A stretch of DNA of 35,243 bases from positions 1 through 35,243 of IMG/VR virus record IMGVR_UViG_3300036046_000371; one strand, 5' to 3'. The notes under the pieces are model-generated. The model worked only from the letters and a program-made list of their open reading frames with translations, did not search any database and had not been told where the DNA came from. Numbering within the stretch: the first letter of the stretch is position 1; each line of letters begins with the position of its first letter. The DNA is from a virus. Positions 8,179 to 14,910 of the stretch are shown here, one piece after another. The translations under genes and the position numbers were made by a program.

Positions 8179-8682
8179 GTCGTCTTGCTCCTGGGTGGTT
8201 TGAGCGGTGTGCTCAGGGATAGGCTCGGAGAACGAGACGGCATCCGCCGGCTCGGAAAACTCGATGTCCTTCAGCCCCTTGACGGCCGGCGGCTGCGCGC
8301 CGAGGTAGGCAACGTGGCGCGGATACCAGACGCCCGGCTTCGGGTTGCTCGGATCGGTGGGGTGATAGAAGGCTGCGCTGCGCTTCTTGAAGCGCCCGGC
8401 ACGGACCATCTCGGCGAACTGCGGTTCGACCTGGTTGTGCGCAGCGATCTTGAGCACGCCGCCCTCGGCCACCAGGCGGCTGACCCAGCCATAGGCCGGG
8501 CGGTCACCCTCGGGGTGGCCGACGGTCAGCGGTGCTTCGTGGAGGGTGGGGTCGTAGGCCGCAGCGGCGGCGGCCACGTCGGCATCGGTGATGGTGTAGA
8601 CCTGACCGTTCTCGGCGGTGCGTGTGCCGGAGCGGAAGATCTCGATGCCGGTGGGTAGGAGCTGCTGCGTGGCGGTCGTCAT
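7687..8682 (-). CDS. Prohead protease with C-terminal scaffold, Mu gpI type
   Basis: This 331-residue protein is the Mu I-type prohead protease. Residues 1-145 hold the protease domain with the family signature LTVGHPEGDRPAYGWVSRL (52-70) and RFKKRSAAFYHP (97-108). From residue 169 it becomes a Gln/Ala-rich coiled coil followed by a C-terminal helical domain, which is the scaffold part. In Mu-like phages the protease matures the prohead by removing the scaffold, and the scaffold also exists as a separate product from an internal start (see the nested feature). It is the first gene of the leftward virion arm, preceded by the 17-bp late element. The start at 8682 is the first ATG after that element. 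Confidence 0.92.
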   Translation of the reverse strand: MTTATQQLLPTGIEIFRSGTRTAENGQVYTITDADVAAAAAAYDPTLHEAPLTVGHPEGDRPAYGWVSRLVAEGGVLKIAAHNQVEPQFAEMVRAGRFKKRSAAFYHPTDPSNPKPGVWYPRHVAYLGAQPPAVKGLKDIEFSEPADAVSFSEPIPEHTAQTTQEQDDMTKELQAQLDEANAKLAQAQADAAAAQQQARDAQAQAVQFAEQAKAERKAQLVSFAEAQIQAGRLLPKDKDMAVATLVALDAAAPVEFSEGDATRKVSPLQWLQDLITGAAPKVQFGEFAPGAVAAGAKGKSDAEIDQAARAYAAQHKVSYAEALGAVTSFSA

Positions 8683-8714
8683 GCCGCCACTGTCGGGCCC
8701 GGGCGGCGCCGGGG

Positions 8715-8731
8715 CCGAGTAAAACGCTTTA
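8715..8731 (-). promoter_or_regulatory. Late-arm element, left copy
   Basis: Read on the minus strand the element is TAAAGCGTTTTACTCGG. It begins 5 bases beyond the Mor-family stop codon and ends 32 bases before the protease start. It matches 15 of 17 bases with the element at 19914-19930 before the rightward lysis/head arm, in the same orientation relative to transcription. The inner TTTACT matches a -10 box at 4 of 6 positions, with no good -35 box, as expected of an activator-dependent promoter. It may be the core of a Mor-dependent promoter or an operator. Confidence 0.65.
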
Positions 8732-8736
8732 GTAAA

Positions 8737-9183
8737 TCAGTCCGAGTCCAGCCCGGGCAGGCGGCCCTGCCGCCGCTCGTACTGCTCGCGCTGCCAGGTG
8801 TCGACGATCTGGCGCACGCGCATCTCGGTCAGCCCATACTCGTGGGCCAGCTCGCGGTAGTTGTTGCCGCGGAACTTGGCGCACATCTCCCGGTCGCGCG
8901 CCGAGAGCTGGGCGACCAAGCCCTTGGCAATGTAGATACCGCCGCGGCCGCCCATCTCCTGCGCCAGGTGCTGCAGCTGGGCCAGCACCTGGCCGGCCCA
9001 GAGCTGGAGCTGGGCGAGCCATTCGTCCGCGGGGGCTGCGGTGCCGGCGCGCGGGTCGGCCAGCACCAGGGCTTCAAACAAGCACAGCGCCAGGTCGCGC
9101 ATGCCCTCGGCCAGGCCGATGGGCAGGCGCGGCTCCAGCTGGGCCATCTCGGCCTGGCTGACGAAGCGGCGCGGAGCGTTCAC
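8737..9183 (-). CDS. mor: Mor-family middle/late transcription activator
   Basis: A 148-residue protein with the Mor/C family C-terminal region: GGIYIAKG, then LSARDREMCAKFRGNNYREL, then a helix-turn-helix HEYGLTEMRVRQIVDTWQRE. Mor-family proteins are dimeric activators that recruit RNA polymerase to phage middle or late promoters lacking a -35 box. The start is GTG at 9183, overlapping the gp16 stop as GTGA, with a perfect GGAGG seven bases upstream; longer frames read into the preceding gene in a non-coding register. Only one Mor/C-type gene is visible, so it may combine the jobs of Mu Mor and C, firing both divergent late arms. Confidence 0.92.
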   Translation of the reverse strand: MNAPRRFVSQAEMAQLEPRLPIGLAEGMRDLALCLFEALVLADPRAGTAAPADEWLAQLQLWAGQVLAQLQHLAQEMGGRGGIYIAKGLVAQLSARDREMCAKFRGNNYRELAHEYGLTEMRVRQIVDTWQREQYERRQGRLPGLDSD

Positions 9184-9848
9184 GCCGAGGCCTCCGCGCT
9201 GGTGCTGGCCAGCGGGTCGGTCCGACGGGCGTTCAGCGCCTCGGTGAGCGCCTCCCAGGCATGCCAGTTCGCATCGAAGCCGCCGCCCGCGGCACGGTTC
9301 ACCGCCGCCTGCAGGGACATGGCCTGCGCCTGGCTGAAGCGCTGGCAGCGGTGGGTCTCGGCGATGTCGGCCTTCAGCTTCTCGATCACGGCGGGCAGGA
9401 AGCGCATGGCCCACTTCTTCAGCGTCTCGATCAGCAGCTGCATCTCATCGTGACCGGCCCAGTGCAGGTCATCGACCTTGGCAATGCGCTTGCAGTAGGC
9501 CGCCAGCGCTCGCTCCGAGGGATCGCGCAGCGCCCCCAGCTCGGCAAGGAACAGCCACAGCGCGCGCACCTTGCGAGCGCTCTCGCTGCTGTCCTGGCGG
9601 CGGTCCGGGCGTCGGCCTGCCGTGGGCTTGACGCCCGGCTTGGCAGCAGCGCGTACCTTGAAGCCCCTGGTCTTGAGGTGATCCACCACTGCCTTGAGCT
9701 GCCTCGGCTCCATGCTCGTGGTCGAGTCTGTGCCGCCGACGTTGCGCAGCATCAGGCGGTAGGTGTCTTCATCCATGCCCAGCTCGCGGCGGGCCACATG
9801 GATGAGCTTGACCAGGCGGGCGCGCTGGGTGCGGATGTCGGCTTTCAT
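9180..9848 (-). CDS. gemA: gp16/GemA family regulatory protein (DUF1018)
   Basis: The 222-residue sequence carries the signature of the GemA/gp16 family: an N-terminal basic helix (RARLVKLIHVARRELGMDED), then YRLMLRNVGGTDSTTSM and a Lys/Arg-rich helix, a basic linker about residues 75-95, and a C-terminal region with the ALAAYCKRI and LHWAGHDEMQLLIETLKKWA motifs. In Mu, GemA modulates host gene expression and DNA topology during the lytic cycle; the molecular mechanism is unclear. Its stop overlaps the Mor-family start and its own start overlaps the upstream 63-aa gene in reverse order (ATGA), so the three are coupled. Confidence 0.92.
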   Translation of the reverse strand: MKADIRTQRARLVKLIHVARRELGMDEDTYRLMLRNVGGTDSTTSMEPRQLKAVVDHLKTRGFKVRAAAKPGVKPTAGRRPDRRQDSSESARKVRALWLFLAELGALRDPSERALAAYCKRIAKVDDLHWAGHDEMQLLIETLKKWAMRFLPAVIEKLKADIAETHRCQRFSQAQAMSLQAAVNRAAGGGFDANWHAWEALTEALNARRTDPLASTSAEASA

Positions 9849-10036
9849 GGAAGCTCCTTGGCTGCGGGTGCGGCACTGGGAGTGGGAGCAGGTTCACTGG
9901 AGGGCTGCGGCGCCGGGGCATGGGCCGGCGCCTGGCCGCCCATCAGATCGGCGAGCATGCCGCTGAGGACGCGGGCATGCGCGCCGGTGAGGCGCACGGC
10001 GATGCCGCCACGCAGGTGTCGGACGGTGATGGTCAT
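9845..10036 (-). CDS. Small hypothetical protein (63 aa)
   Basis: A 63-residue protein starting MTITVRHLRGG at 10036, where ATG overlaps the stop of the upstream 68-aa gene. The first 40 residues look like a small alpha/beta unit (IAVRLTGAHARVLSGMLADL); the rest is a Pro/Ala-rich low-complexity tail. No family is recognised. Both ends overlap neighbours by four bases, which argues strongly for a real translated gene. It belongs to the middle cluster downstream of the terminator at 10507-10532. Confidence 0.7.
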   Translation of the reverse strand: MTITVRHLRGGIAVRLTGAHARVLSGMLADLMGGQAPAHAPAPQPSSEPAPTPSAAPAAKELP

Positions 10037-10239
10037 GCTGCGACCACTCCCACCGGCATGTCGGCCCAGGCCACCACGGGCTCGGCCACGATCCCGCCGC
10101 TCTCGCACCAGCGCCACTGCTCGCCATCGAAGAAGCCGGCATCGACACCGCCCACGGCGGTGTTGATGAGCACGGCGGTCTCGGCGTCCGGCATGCCGTC
10201 CTGCGGCAGCTCGCGCCAGGTGATGGTTTCGGTCTTCAT
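10033..10239 (-). CDS. Small protein similar to DUF551 (68 aa)
   Basis: A 68-residue protein with the pattern W-x-LPxDGxPD...VLI...GFFDGEQWRW...VVAWADMP, which resembles the DUF551 proteins common in phages. That family has no established function; it is a single compact beta-rich domain. Both start and stop overlap neighbouring genes by four bases. The length is typical for the family. Confidence 0.78.
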   Translation of the reverse strand: MKTETITWRELPQDGMPDAETAVLINTAVGGVDAGFFDGEQWRWCESGGIVAEPVVAWADMPVGVVAA

Positions 10240-10457
10240 GCCGACACCGCCACGGCCAGTTCGAACACCTGCAGCGCGCTCTCGCTGCTGACGCGCACCA
10301 GCGCCCAGTGCTGATCCGGGTGCAGCTTGCGGGCCAGCGCCAGTGCAGCGGCCTCGTAGCTGGATGTGGAGCTGGCGCGCTGGCCGCGCACCGTGTTGGT
10401 CTGGTGTGTGCCGTTGGAGTAGCGCACGCGGATGATGGTGGTGGTCTTGCTGTTCAT
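10236..10457 (-). CDS. Small hypothetical protein (73 aa)
   Basis: The chosen start is ATG at 10457 (MNSKTTTIIRVRYSNG), because AGGA lies nine bases upstream; an upstream in-frame ATG at 10496 has no ribosome site and lies inside the hairpin region. The product has a short beta hairpin, a Ser/Thr-rich turn, a helix (SYEAAALALARKL) and two strands. I do not recognise the family. It is the first gene after the terminator/hairpin pair, so its expression depends on read-through or a local promoter. Confidence 0.68.
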   Translation of the reverse strand: MNSKTTTIIRVRYSNGTHQTNTVRGQRASSTSSYEAAALALARKLHPDQHWALVRVSSESALQVFELAVAVSA

Positions 10458-10479
10458 GGGCTTGGTCCTTTGCAGCTTG

Positions 10480-10508
10480 TTCAAGCCGCCGCGCAACAGT
10501 GGCTTGAA
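10480..10508 (-). promoter_or_regulatory. Second stem-loop directly after the early-operon terminator
   Basis: Read on the minus strand, TTCAAGCC and GGCTTGAA form a perfect 8-bp stem around a 13-base loop. Its 5' arm starts at the last bases of the T tract of the terminator at 10507-10532. Two hairpins in series in front of the GemA-Mor cluster could form a read-through control point or be a protein-binding palindrome. The structure is visible; the role is inferred. Confidence 0.5.
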
Positions 10509-10532
10509 AAAACCCCGGCCGTCTGCGCCGGG
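10507..10532 (-). terminator. Intrinsic terminator inside the early operon
   Basis: On the minus strand CCCGGC and GCCGGG form a 6-bp stem around a 7-base loop and are followed by G and then six T. This is a classical Rho-independent terminator. It lies 31 bases downstream of the 56-aa gene and separates transposition/Gam genes from the GemA-Mor cluster, so it probably marks the early/middle boundary. Confidence 0.82.
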
Positions 10533-10563
10533 AAAGTCAGGCTTTCACCTGATCAGGGAGTAA

Positions 10564-10734
10564 TCAGACGTCGGTCGGGCCGATCTGGATCTTCTTGGGC
10601 TCGGGCGGCGGTAGCGGCTTGCACAGCTCGCAGGCGAACACCAGCAAGGTGCCGTGCTCGCAGCGCAGCGGGCCGTAGGCCCCAGTGATCACCGCGTAGG
10701 CTCCGATGGCCTCGTCATCGAAATGGCCGCTCAC
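10564..10734 (-). CDS. Small Cys-containing hypothetical protein (56 aa)
   Basis: The start is GTG at 10734, with AAAGGA about seven bases upstream; the longer open frame upstream overlaps the next gene with non-coding composition. The product (VSGHFDDEAIGAYAV...) has CEHG and CELC motifs, which could hold one metal ion as a small zinc-binding knuckle, then a proline-rich tail (PLPPPEPKK). It overlaps the preceding gene by 20 bases. Family and function are unknown. Confidence 0.62.
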   Translation of the reverse strand: MSGHFDDEAIGAYAVITGAYGPLRCEHGTLLVFACELCKPLPPPEPKKIQIGPTDV

Positions 10735-10918
10735 GGGAAGTCCTTTCAGCCTGAGTTCGCGCCAGGGTGACGGCGTGCCAAGAATTGAACCCTTTCGCCT
10801 TGGCGACCATCTCCAGCGCTGCATGGTGCGGGATGCCCGCTTCCCGCACCATGCGCTTGGCGGCGCGCTTCATTCCCTCGACGAGCGTCGCCGTTGCCTG
10901 AGGTGCAGCGGTGCTCAC
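10715..10918 (-). CDS. Small basic protein with glyoxalase-related N-terminal-like motif (67 aa)
   Basis: The GTG start at 10918 overlaps the Gam stop (GTGA), with GAGG upstream. The 67-residue product has the pattern KRAAKRMVREAGIPHHAALE followed by MVAKAKGFNSWHAVTL. The pattern basic helix, then ALE-hA-x-x-GF-x-SWxA, recurs in small phage/plasmid proteins and in a short glyoxalase-related domain of unknown function. The C-terminus is basic (RTQAERTSRERPFR). Function is not known; a nucleic-acid-binding accessory protein is possible. Confidence 0.66.
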   Translation of the reverse strand: MSTAAPQATATLVEGMKRAAKRMVREAGIPHHAALEMVAKAKGFNSWHAVTLARTQAERTSRERPFR

Positions 10919-11430
10919 GCCACCACCTCGGCCGCCGCCTCGAAGGGGGTGATCAGGAAGTCCTCGACGCCGCTGACGATGGCAATGCCGGCGATGCCCT
11001 TCACGGCCTCGGGCTCGTTCAGCATGGCTTCCTTGTTCGGCGCATTGGTGACGCGCACGAAGCGACCCAGGCCCATGCGCAGCAGCGTCTCCATCACCGC
11101 GTCGGCGCCGCGGATGCTGACGCTGGGCGGGCGCTGGCGCCAGGACACCTCGCCGGTGACCAGGTTGGCGGTCTTGCCCTTGCCGCAGAGCTCTTCGCGG
11201 TGGGCCTCGCAGTAGAGCTGCACGCCCTCCTGCAGAACCTGCAGGCGGCTTTGCAAGGCCTCCAGCGCCGGCTGGTGTTGCTGGGTGATCTGGGCGATCT
11301 TGTCGTTCATCTCGGCGCGCTGGCGCTCGAAATCGCGCTGCAGGTCGCCGATCAGCCTGATGTCTGCCGCGCAGTCCGTGCGGGTCTGCGGCACCTGGAC
11401 AGCGGCTTTGGCCTTGAGACGGGTTGCCAT
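10915..11430 (-). CDS. gam: Host-nuclease inhibitor Gam, Mu type
   Basis: A 171-residue protein with the Mu Gam pattern: an N-terminal helix, a long coiled coil (IRLIGDLQRDFERQRAEMND to LQVLQEGVQLYCEAHRE), then the beta region TANLVTGEVSWRQRPPSVSI and a C-terminal helix with KEAMLNEPEAVKGIAGI. Mu Gam is a Ku-like dimer that binds double-strand DNA ends and protects linear phage DNA from host exonucleases. The length equals that of Mu Gam (about 174). It follows the B/67-aa/80-aa cluster in the early operon. Confidence 0.93.
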   Translation of the reverse strand: MATRLKAKAAVQVPQTRTDCAADIRLIGDLQRDFERQRAEMNDKIAQITQQHQPALEALQSRLQVLQEGVQLYCEAHREELCGKGKTANLVTGEVSWRQRPPSVSIRGADAVMETLLRMGLGRFVRVTNAPNKEAMLNEPEAVKGIAGIAIVSGVEDFLITPFEAAAEVVA

Positions 11431-11459
11431 TGGGTCTTGCTCCTGTGGTGGGTTGGTGA

Positions 11460-11702
11460 TCAGTGGGTGGTGGGCGGTGCGCTGCTGGGCAACTCGCCCA
11501 GCTCGGCGGCCAGGCGGCGCAGCACGGCAGCGGTGCGTTCGGTGAGTTCGCCATCGCAGCGGGCCAGCGCCGCGGCATAGGACAGCGCGCCCAGGACTGC
11601 GACGACCGGCGGCGTGTCGTCGGGCGTGGCCTGCTCCAGCAGCAGCGCGAAGTCCACGATCTGCTGCTCCGAGATCTCGCGGGCATGGCTGCGGCGCTTC
11701 AT
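11460..11702 (-). CDS. Small hypothetical early protein (80 aa)
   Basis: An 80-residue, mostly helical protein (REISEQQIVDFALLLEQATP and LSYAAALARCDGELTERTAA), starting MKRRSHA and overlapping the upstream gene by four bases. The composition and good ribosome-coupled start indicate a real gene. No family recognised. It lies between the 67-aa gene and gam in the early transposition operon. Confidence 0.7.
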   Translation of the reverse strand: MKRRSHAREISEQQIVDFALLLEQATPDDTPPVVAVLGALSYAAALARCDGELTERTAAVLRRLAAELGELPSSAPPTTH

Positions 11703-11902
11703 GCCAGCACCTCCGCGGCGGCGATGGCGGCGGGGACCTCGGCCGCCTGCCTGGCGGCCACGGGCTCGACGTCGATCTTGGTGGCGCCGGGGAAGCGGTC
11801 GCGGGCGACTTCCAGCGCGTCGAAGATGTCGGCGTAGCTGCCGCGGTGCTGGCCCCGCGAACCGTCGGGCATGTGTATGGTGATGAGGAACAGGTTCGCC
11901 AT
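11699..11902 (-). CDS. Small hypothetical early protein (67 aa)
   Basis: ATG at 11902 (MANLFLITIHMPDGSRG) lies two bases beyond the B stop codon, with GGGGTG upstream. The product is an alpha/beta mini-domain: strand LFLITIHM, loop PDGSRGQHRG, helix SYADIFDALEVARDRF and strand TKIDVEPV, then an Ala-rich tail. Small proteins with this layout occur beside B in B3-like phages, with no established function. The stop overlaps the next start. Confidence 0.72.
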   Translation of the reverse strand: MANLFLITIHMPDGSRGQHRGSYADIFDALEVARDRFPGATKIDVEPVAARQAAEVPAAIAAAEVLA

Positions 11903-11904
11903 GC

Positions 11905-13134
11905 TCAGCACCCCGCGATGACCTGGGCGTCGACCTTGGGCCAGGCGGCGCGCGCGGCGGCGTTCATGGCGCGGGCGACCAGGTTGTTGACGACCAGCGG
12001 GTGGCAGATGCTGCGGGCGTCGGTGAGCTTGCCGCCGCGGGGCATGTCCACCAGGCGGGCGCGGATCGCGTCCACGGCATCGGGCGCGAACACATCCTCG
12101 AATTTCAGATCGAAGCGGGCGAACTTGTGACGCAGGTAGCCTTCCAGGTCGGCGTCCAGGGGGCTGAGTTCCACGAGCTCGCAACGCTGCATCACCTCGC
12201 GGACCTCCGGGTTCTGGCTGTTCAACCGCTCGCGCAGCTCGGGCTGGGCAATCAGGGCCACGCCGATCAGGCGCTGCATGCCGTCCTTCAGCTCCGTGAA
12301 GCGCTTCAGGTGCTTCAGCGTGGCGGTGGGCAGGCAGTGCGCCTCCTCGATCAGCAGCAGGTGGCGGCGGCCAGAGCGGCGGCTGGCCTTGAGCAAGGCA
12401 TGCACCTGGGCGAAGCGCGCCTGGGGGCTGCTCTTGACCTTGAGCTGCGGGTCCAGCGCATCGGCGATGGCTTCGGCGATATGGCTGGCCTTCAGGGTCT
12501 TGCCCTTCTGGTCGTTCTGCTCCATCGCCAGGGTGTACGGCCGGATGACCACCACCTCGCGGCCCTCGGCCTTGATGCGCTCCTCCAGGTCCTCGGCCAG
12601 GGTGCTCTTGCCGGCGCCCGACTGACCGACCACGGCAATGAAGCCGTGGTGGTTGGCGCAGTCCATCAGCGCGGCGCGGACGTAGCGAATGCTGGAGTTC
12701 TGGAACACATCGTCGGGCGTCTGCACGTCGTCGACGAAAGGGCTGCGCGGCAGGCCGAAGTGCTGGCGCGCTTCCAGGGACAGGGATTGGTTCTGCAGTA
12801 GCATCATGGTCAGGTCCTCCGGGTCAGGTTCGGTTCGGGCTTGGGGATCGGCCTCGTTGCGTTGCCGCGCATCGGGGCCTTCTTCTTTCAGGGCGGCCAC
12901 AGGGCCGTTTTGCGAGCCGGATGCGGCATCGGTACGGCCGGGCCGCGTTGAAGGCTTGCAGGGGGTTTTTCCCGCCGGGATAAAACCATTGCCGTGGCGG
13001 CCGGCCAATGCCTTGCGTACCGTCTCGCCAGCAACGCCCAGTTCGGCGCCCACCTGCTTGTGCGTCAGACCTTGCGCGCGCAGCTCGCTCATGCGCTCTA
13101 AAAGGGCTGGCGTGATCGTGATCGGACGGCTCAT
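11905..13134 (-). CDS. B: Transposition target-capture ATPase B with N-terminal HTH
   Basis: From ATG 13134, which overlaps the A stop (ATGA), the protein is 409 residues. Residues 1-48 form a helix-turn-helix (LRAQGLTHKQVGAELGVAGE), residues 50-108 are a polar linker, and from about 110 the AAA+ ATPase begins, with Walker A GQSGAGKST (170-178) and Walker B LLLIEEAH (259-266). MuB is an AAA+ protein with an N-terminal HTH that polymerises on DNA, delivers target DNA to A and gives target immunity, so the layout matches, though the linker makes it longer than MuB (312). A second start at 12807 or 12804 with GGAGG upstream would give an ATPase-only product of about 300 residues. Confidence 0.92.
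   Translation of the reverse strand: MSRPITITPALLERMSELRAQGLTHKQVGAELGVAGETVRKALAGRHGNGFIPAGKTPCKPSTRPGRTDAASGSQNGPVAALKEEGPDARQRNEADPQARTEPDPEDLTMMLLQNQSLSLEARQHFGLPRSPFVDDVQTPDDVFQNSSIRYVRAALMDCANHHGFIAVVGQSGAGKSTLAEDLEERIKAEGREVVVIRPYTLAMEQNDQKGKTLKASHIAEAIADALDPQLKVKSSPQARFAQVHALLKASRRSGRRHLLLIEEAHCLPTATLKHLKRFTELKDGMQRLIGVALIAQPELRERLNSQNPEVREVMQRCELVELSPLDADLEGYLRHKFARFDLKFEDVFAPDAVDAIRARLVDMPRGGKLTDARSICHPLVVNNLVARAMNAAARAAWPKVDAQVIAGC
12802..12820 (-). promoter_or_regulatory. Internal ribosome site and tandem ATG within B
   Basis: GGAGG followed by eight bases and two ATG codons in a row (12807 and 12804) lies in frame within B, exactly at the junction between the HTH-linker part and the ATPase part. 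It could produce a separate ATPase-only B protein of about 300 residues, the size usual for B in B3/D3112-type phages. Use of this start is inferred. Confidence 0.55.
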
Positions 13135-14903
13135 GCGCCACCTCCCGCCACCACACGCAGCCCTGCCCGGACGGTGAGGCGAGCCGCCAGCTCGTCGAGC
13201 TGGTCCTCGGGCACGCCGTCGGGGTGCCAGGCGCGGATCTGGGCGTGGCGCTCGGCGTTCAGCGCCAGGCCCTTGTCGGCGAGCAGGCGGGCCACCTCGA
13301 AGTGGGTGAGCACGCGGGCCGGCGCGGCCGTGGTGACGACGGTCGGCCGCAGCTCGGTGCCGCGGCGCGGCAGGAAGGTGCGCTCCGGCGCCTGCTCGAT
13401 GGGCTTGTAGGGGTCGATCCGGCCACCAAAGGGCACAGCCCCCTTGGCCTTCTTCTTGGCGGCGGCCTCCGCGTCGGTCTGGGCATCCCAGGCGAAGCGC
13501 TCCACCTCCTTGCGGTTGGTGTCGAGCAGGGTGTCGGCCGGGCGCCGGTAGTCCTCGCCGATGACATTGCCATCCATGCGGAAGCCGGCATCGTCGCGCT
13601 GCACGACGGGGACGCTGTGCAGCAGCTCGTTGCCATCGGCGTCGGTATCGATGATGGCGGCGGTGTCGGTGGCGTAGGGGCTGTAGGTCACCATCACCTT
13701 CTCGCCGACCATGGCGTTGGGCACGCCGCGCACGTCGAACTCGCGGCCCTTGAACTGGACGGTGAGCGTGTCGCTGACCTTGCGGGACTCGGGCTCGTGC
13801 GTCATCAGATCGCGGCAGAACTCGGGCGACGGCGCCAGGCGCAACTGCTCGGCGGTGATCGTCATCCACTGCTCGACGCGGGTGCGGCCGTGGCGGCTGT
13901 GCACTTTGTGGGTGTTGTACCAATCGGCCCAGCGACAGGCCTGTGCATTGAGCTCGGCCAGGTTGGCCACCGGCATCAGGCGCAATGCCGGCTCGAAGCT
14001 GCGCTCGATGATGTCGCGGGCCTTCTCGACCTGGCCGGTGGCGCGGGCGTTGCCCGGGGCGTGGGCGATGAGCTTGACCTGCAGACGGCGCGCCAGGTTC
14101 TTGAACAGGCCGCTGGTGTTGGCGGCGCCCATGTCCATCATCAGGATGAGAGGCACGCCGTGGATCAGCTGACCCTGCTGGACGAAGGAGATGAAGCTCT
14201 CAGCCAGGTTGGTGCCCGACTCGGCGCCCAGCACATAGTTGAGCTTGATGGCGCCGCTGTAGTGGTCGGTGTACTCGTAGCTCCAGACCCGGTCCTGCTC
14301 GATGGCCTTGAGGTTGGCGGGCTTGTTCTTGTAGAAGCGCTCGCGCTCCATCACCTGCAGGCCGGCCTCGCGTTCGCTCTCGGCGTGCAGGTAGTACAGC
14401 ACGCACAGGCTGGCGTCGATCAGGCCGACATGGTTGCTGTGCAGGCTCTTCAGCTCGACTGCCGGCGTGGGGCGGTTGAGCTGATCCGGGTGCATGCCGT
14501 ACACGCGCAGGGCCCGGGCGATGGCGCTGTCGGACAGCGGGCGCAGCTCGCCGCTGGCATCGTCCAGCGCCTCGGCGCGGATCTCGCCGTTGGCGCGCAG
14601 GATCTCCACGGCCTGGCCGATGGAGAGCAGGCGCTTGTTGTTCTTGCGCTGGCTGGTGATCAGCAGCGCGCTGATGGCCTTGGCTTCGTCCCGCGTGAGC
14701 GAGACGGTGCCGGCATCTGATCGTTGCTTGCGTTCCTTGGGCTTCATGGCGACCTTGTTGAGGTGGCGGTGCAGCGTGGCCAGGCTGACACCCAGCTCCG
14801 CGCAAGCCGCGCTGTAGATGGCCCCCTTCGCGCCGAGCCCGGCCGCGGCGGCGGCCTGAGCCACCTCGACCAGGCGTTGGGTGGTGACGGCGTTCAGAGC
14901 CAT
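13131..14903 (-). CDS. A: Transposase A (DDE recombinase, Mu type)
   Basis: From ATG 14903 the protein has 590 residues. The N-terminus holds helix-turn-helix segments (AELGVSLATLHRHLNK about 35-50; ISALLITSQRKNNKRLLSIG about 77-96). The catalytic core has D163 (HVGLIDASL), D257 (ILMMDMGAAN) and E293 (RATGQVEKARD), a classical D-x93-D-x35-E triad. A C-terminal beta barrel (VQFKGREFDVRGVP about 450) and a basic tail follow, as in MuA, where the tail contacts B and ClpX. MuA is 663 residues; this is a shorter B3-like version. A 59-codon longer frame upstream is non-coding in character. Its stop overlaps B. The function is replicative transposition of the phage DNA. Confidence 0.95.
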   Translation of the reverse strand: MALNAVTTQRLVEVAQAAAAAGLGAKGAIYSAACAELGVSLATLHRHLNKVAMKPKERKQRSDAGTVSLTRDEAKAISALLITSQRKNNKRLLSIGQAVEILRANGEIRAEALDDASGELRPLSDSAIARALRVYGMHPDQLNRPTPAVELKSLHSNHVGLIDASLCVLYYLHAESEREAGLQVMERERFYKNKPANLKAIEQDRVWSYEYTDHYSGAIKLNYVLGAESGTNLAESFISFVQQGQLIHGVPLILMMDMGAANTSGLFKNLARRLQVKLIAHAPGNARATGQVEKARDIIERSFEPALRLMPVANLAELNAQACRWADWYNTHKVHSRHGRTRVEQWMTITAEQLRLAPSPEFCRDLMTHEPESRKVSDTLTVQFKGREFDVRGVPNAMVGEKVMVTYSPYATDTAAIIDTDADGNELLHSVPVVQRDDAGFRMDGNVIGEDYRRPADTLLDTNRKEVERFAWDAQTDAEAAAKKKAKGAVPFGGRIDPYKPIEQAPERTFLPRRGTELRPTVVTTAAPARVLTHFEVARLLADKGLALNAERHAQIRAWHPDGVPEDQLDELAARLTVRAGLRVVAGGGA

Positions 14904-14910
14904 GGCGTGC

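Noticed and set aside
13135-13923. Upstream in-frame extension of B across the transposase gene
   Set aside because: It overlaps the A coding region in another frame and has Arg/Pro/His-rich shadow composition; B starts where ATG overlaps the A stop codon.
13224-14720. 498-codon plus-strand frame opposite transposase A
   Set aside because: Composition is typical of antisense GC-rich shadow (Gly, Leu, Val, His-rich). The minus strand encodes a complete DD35E transposase.
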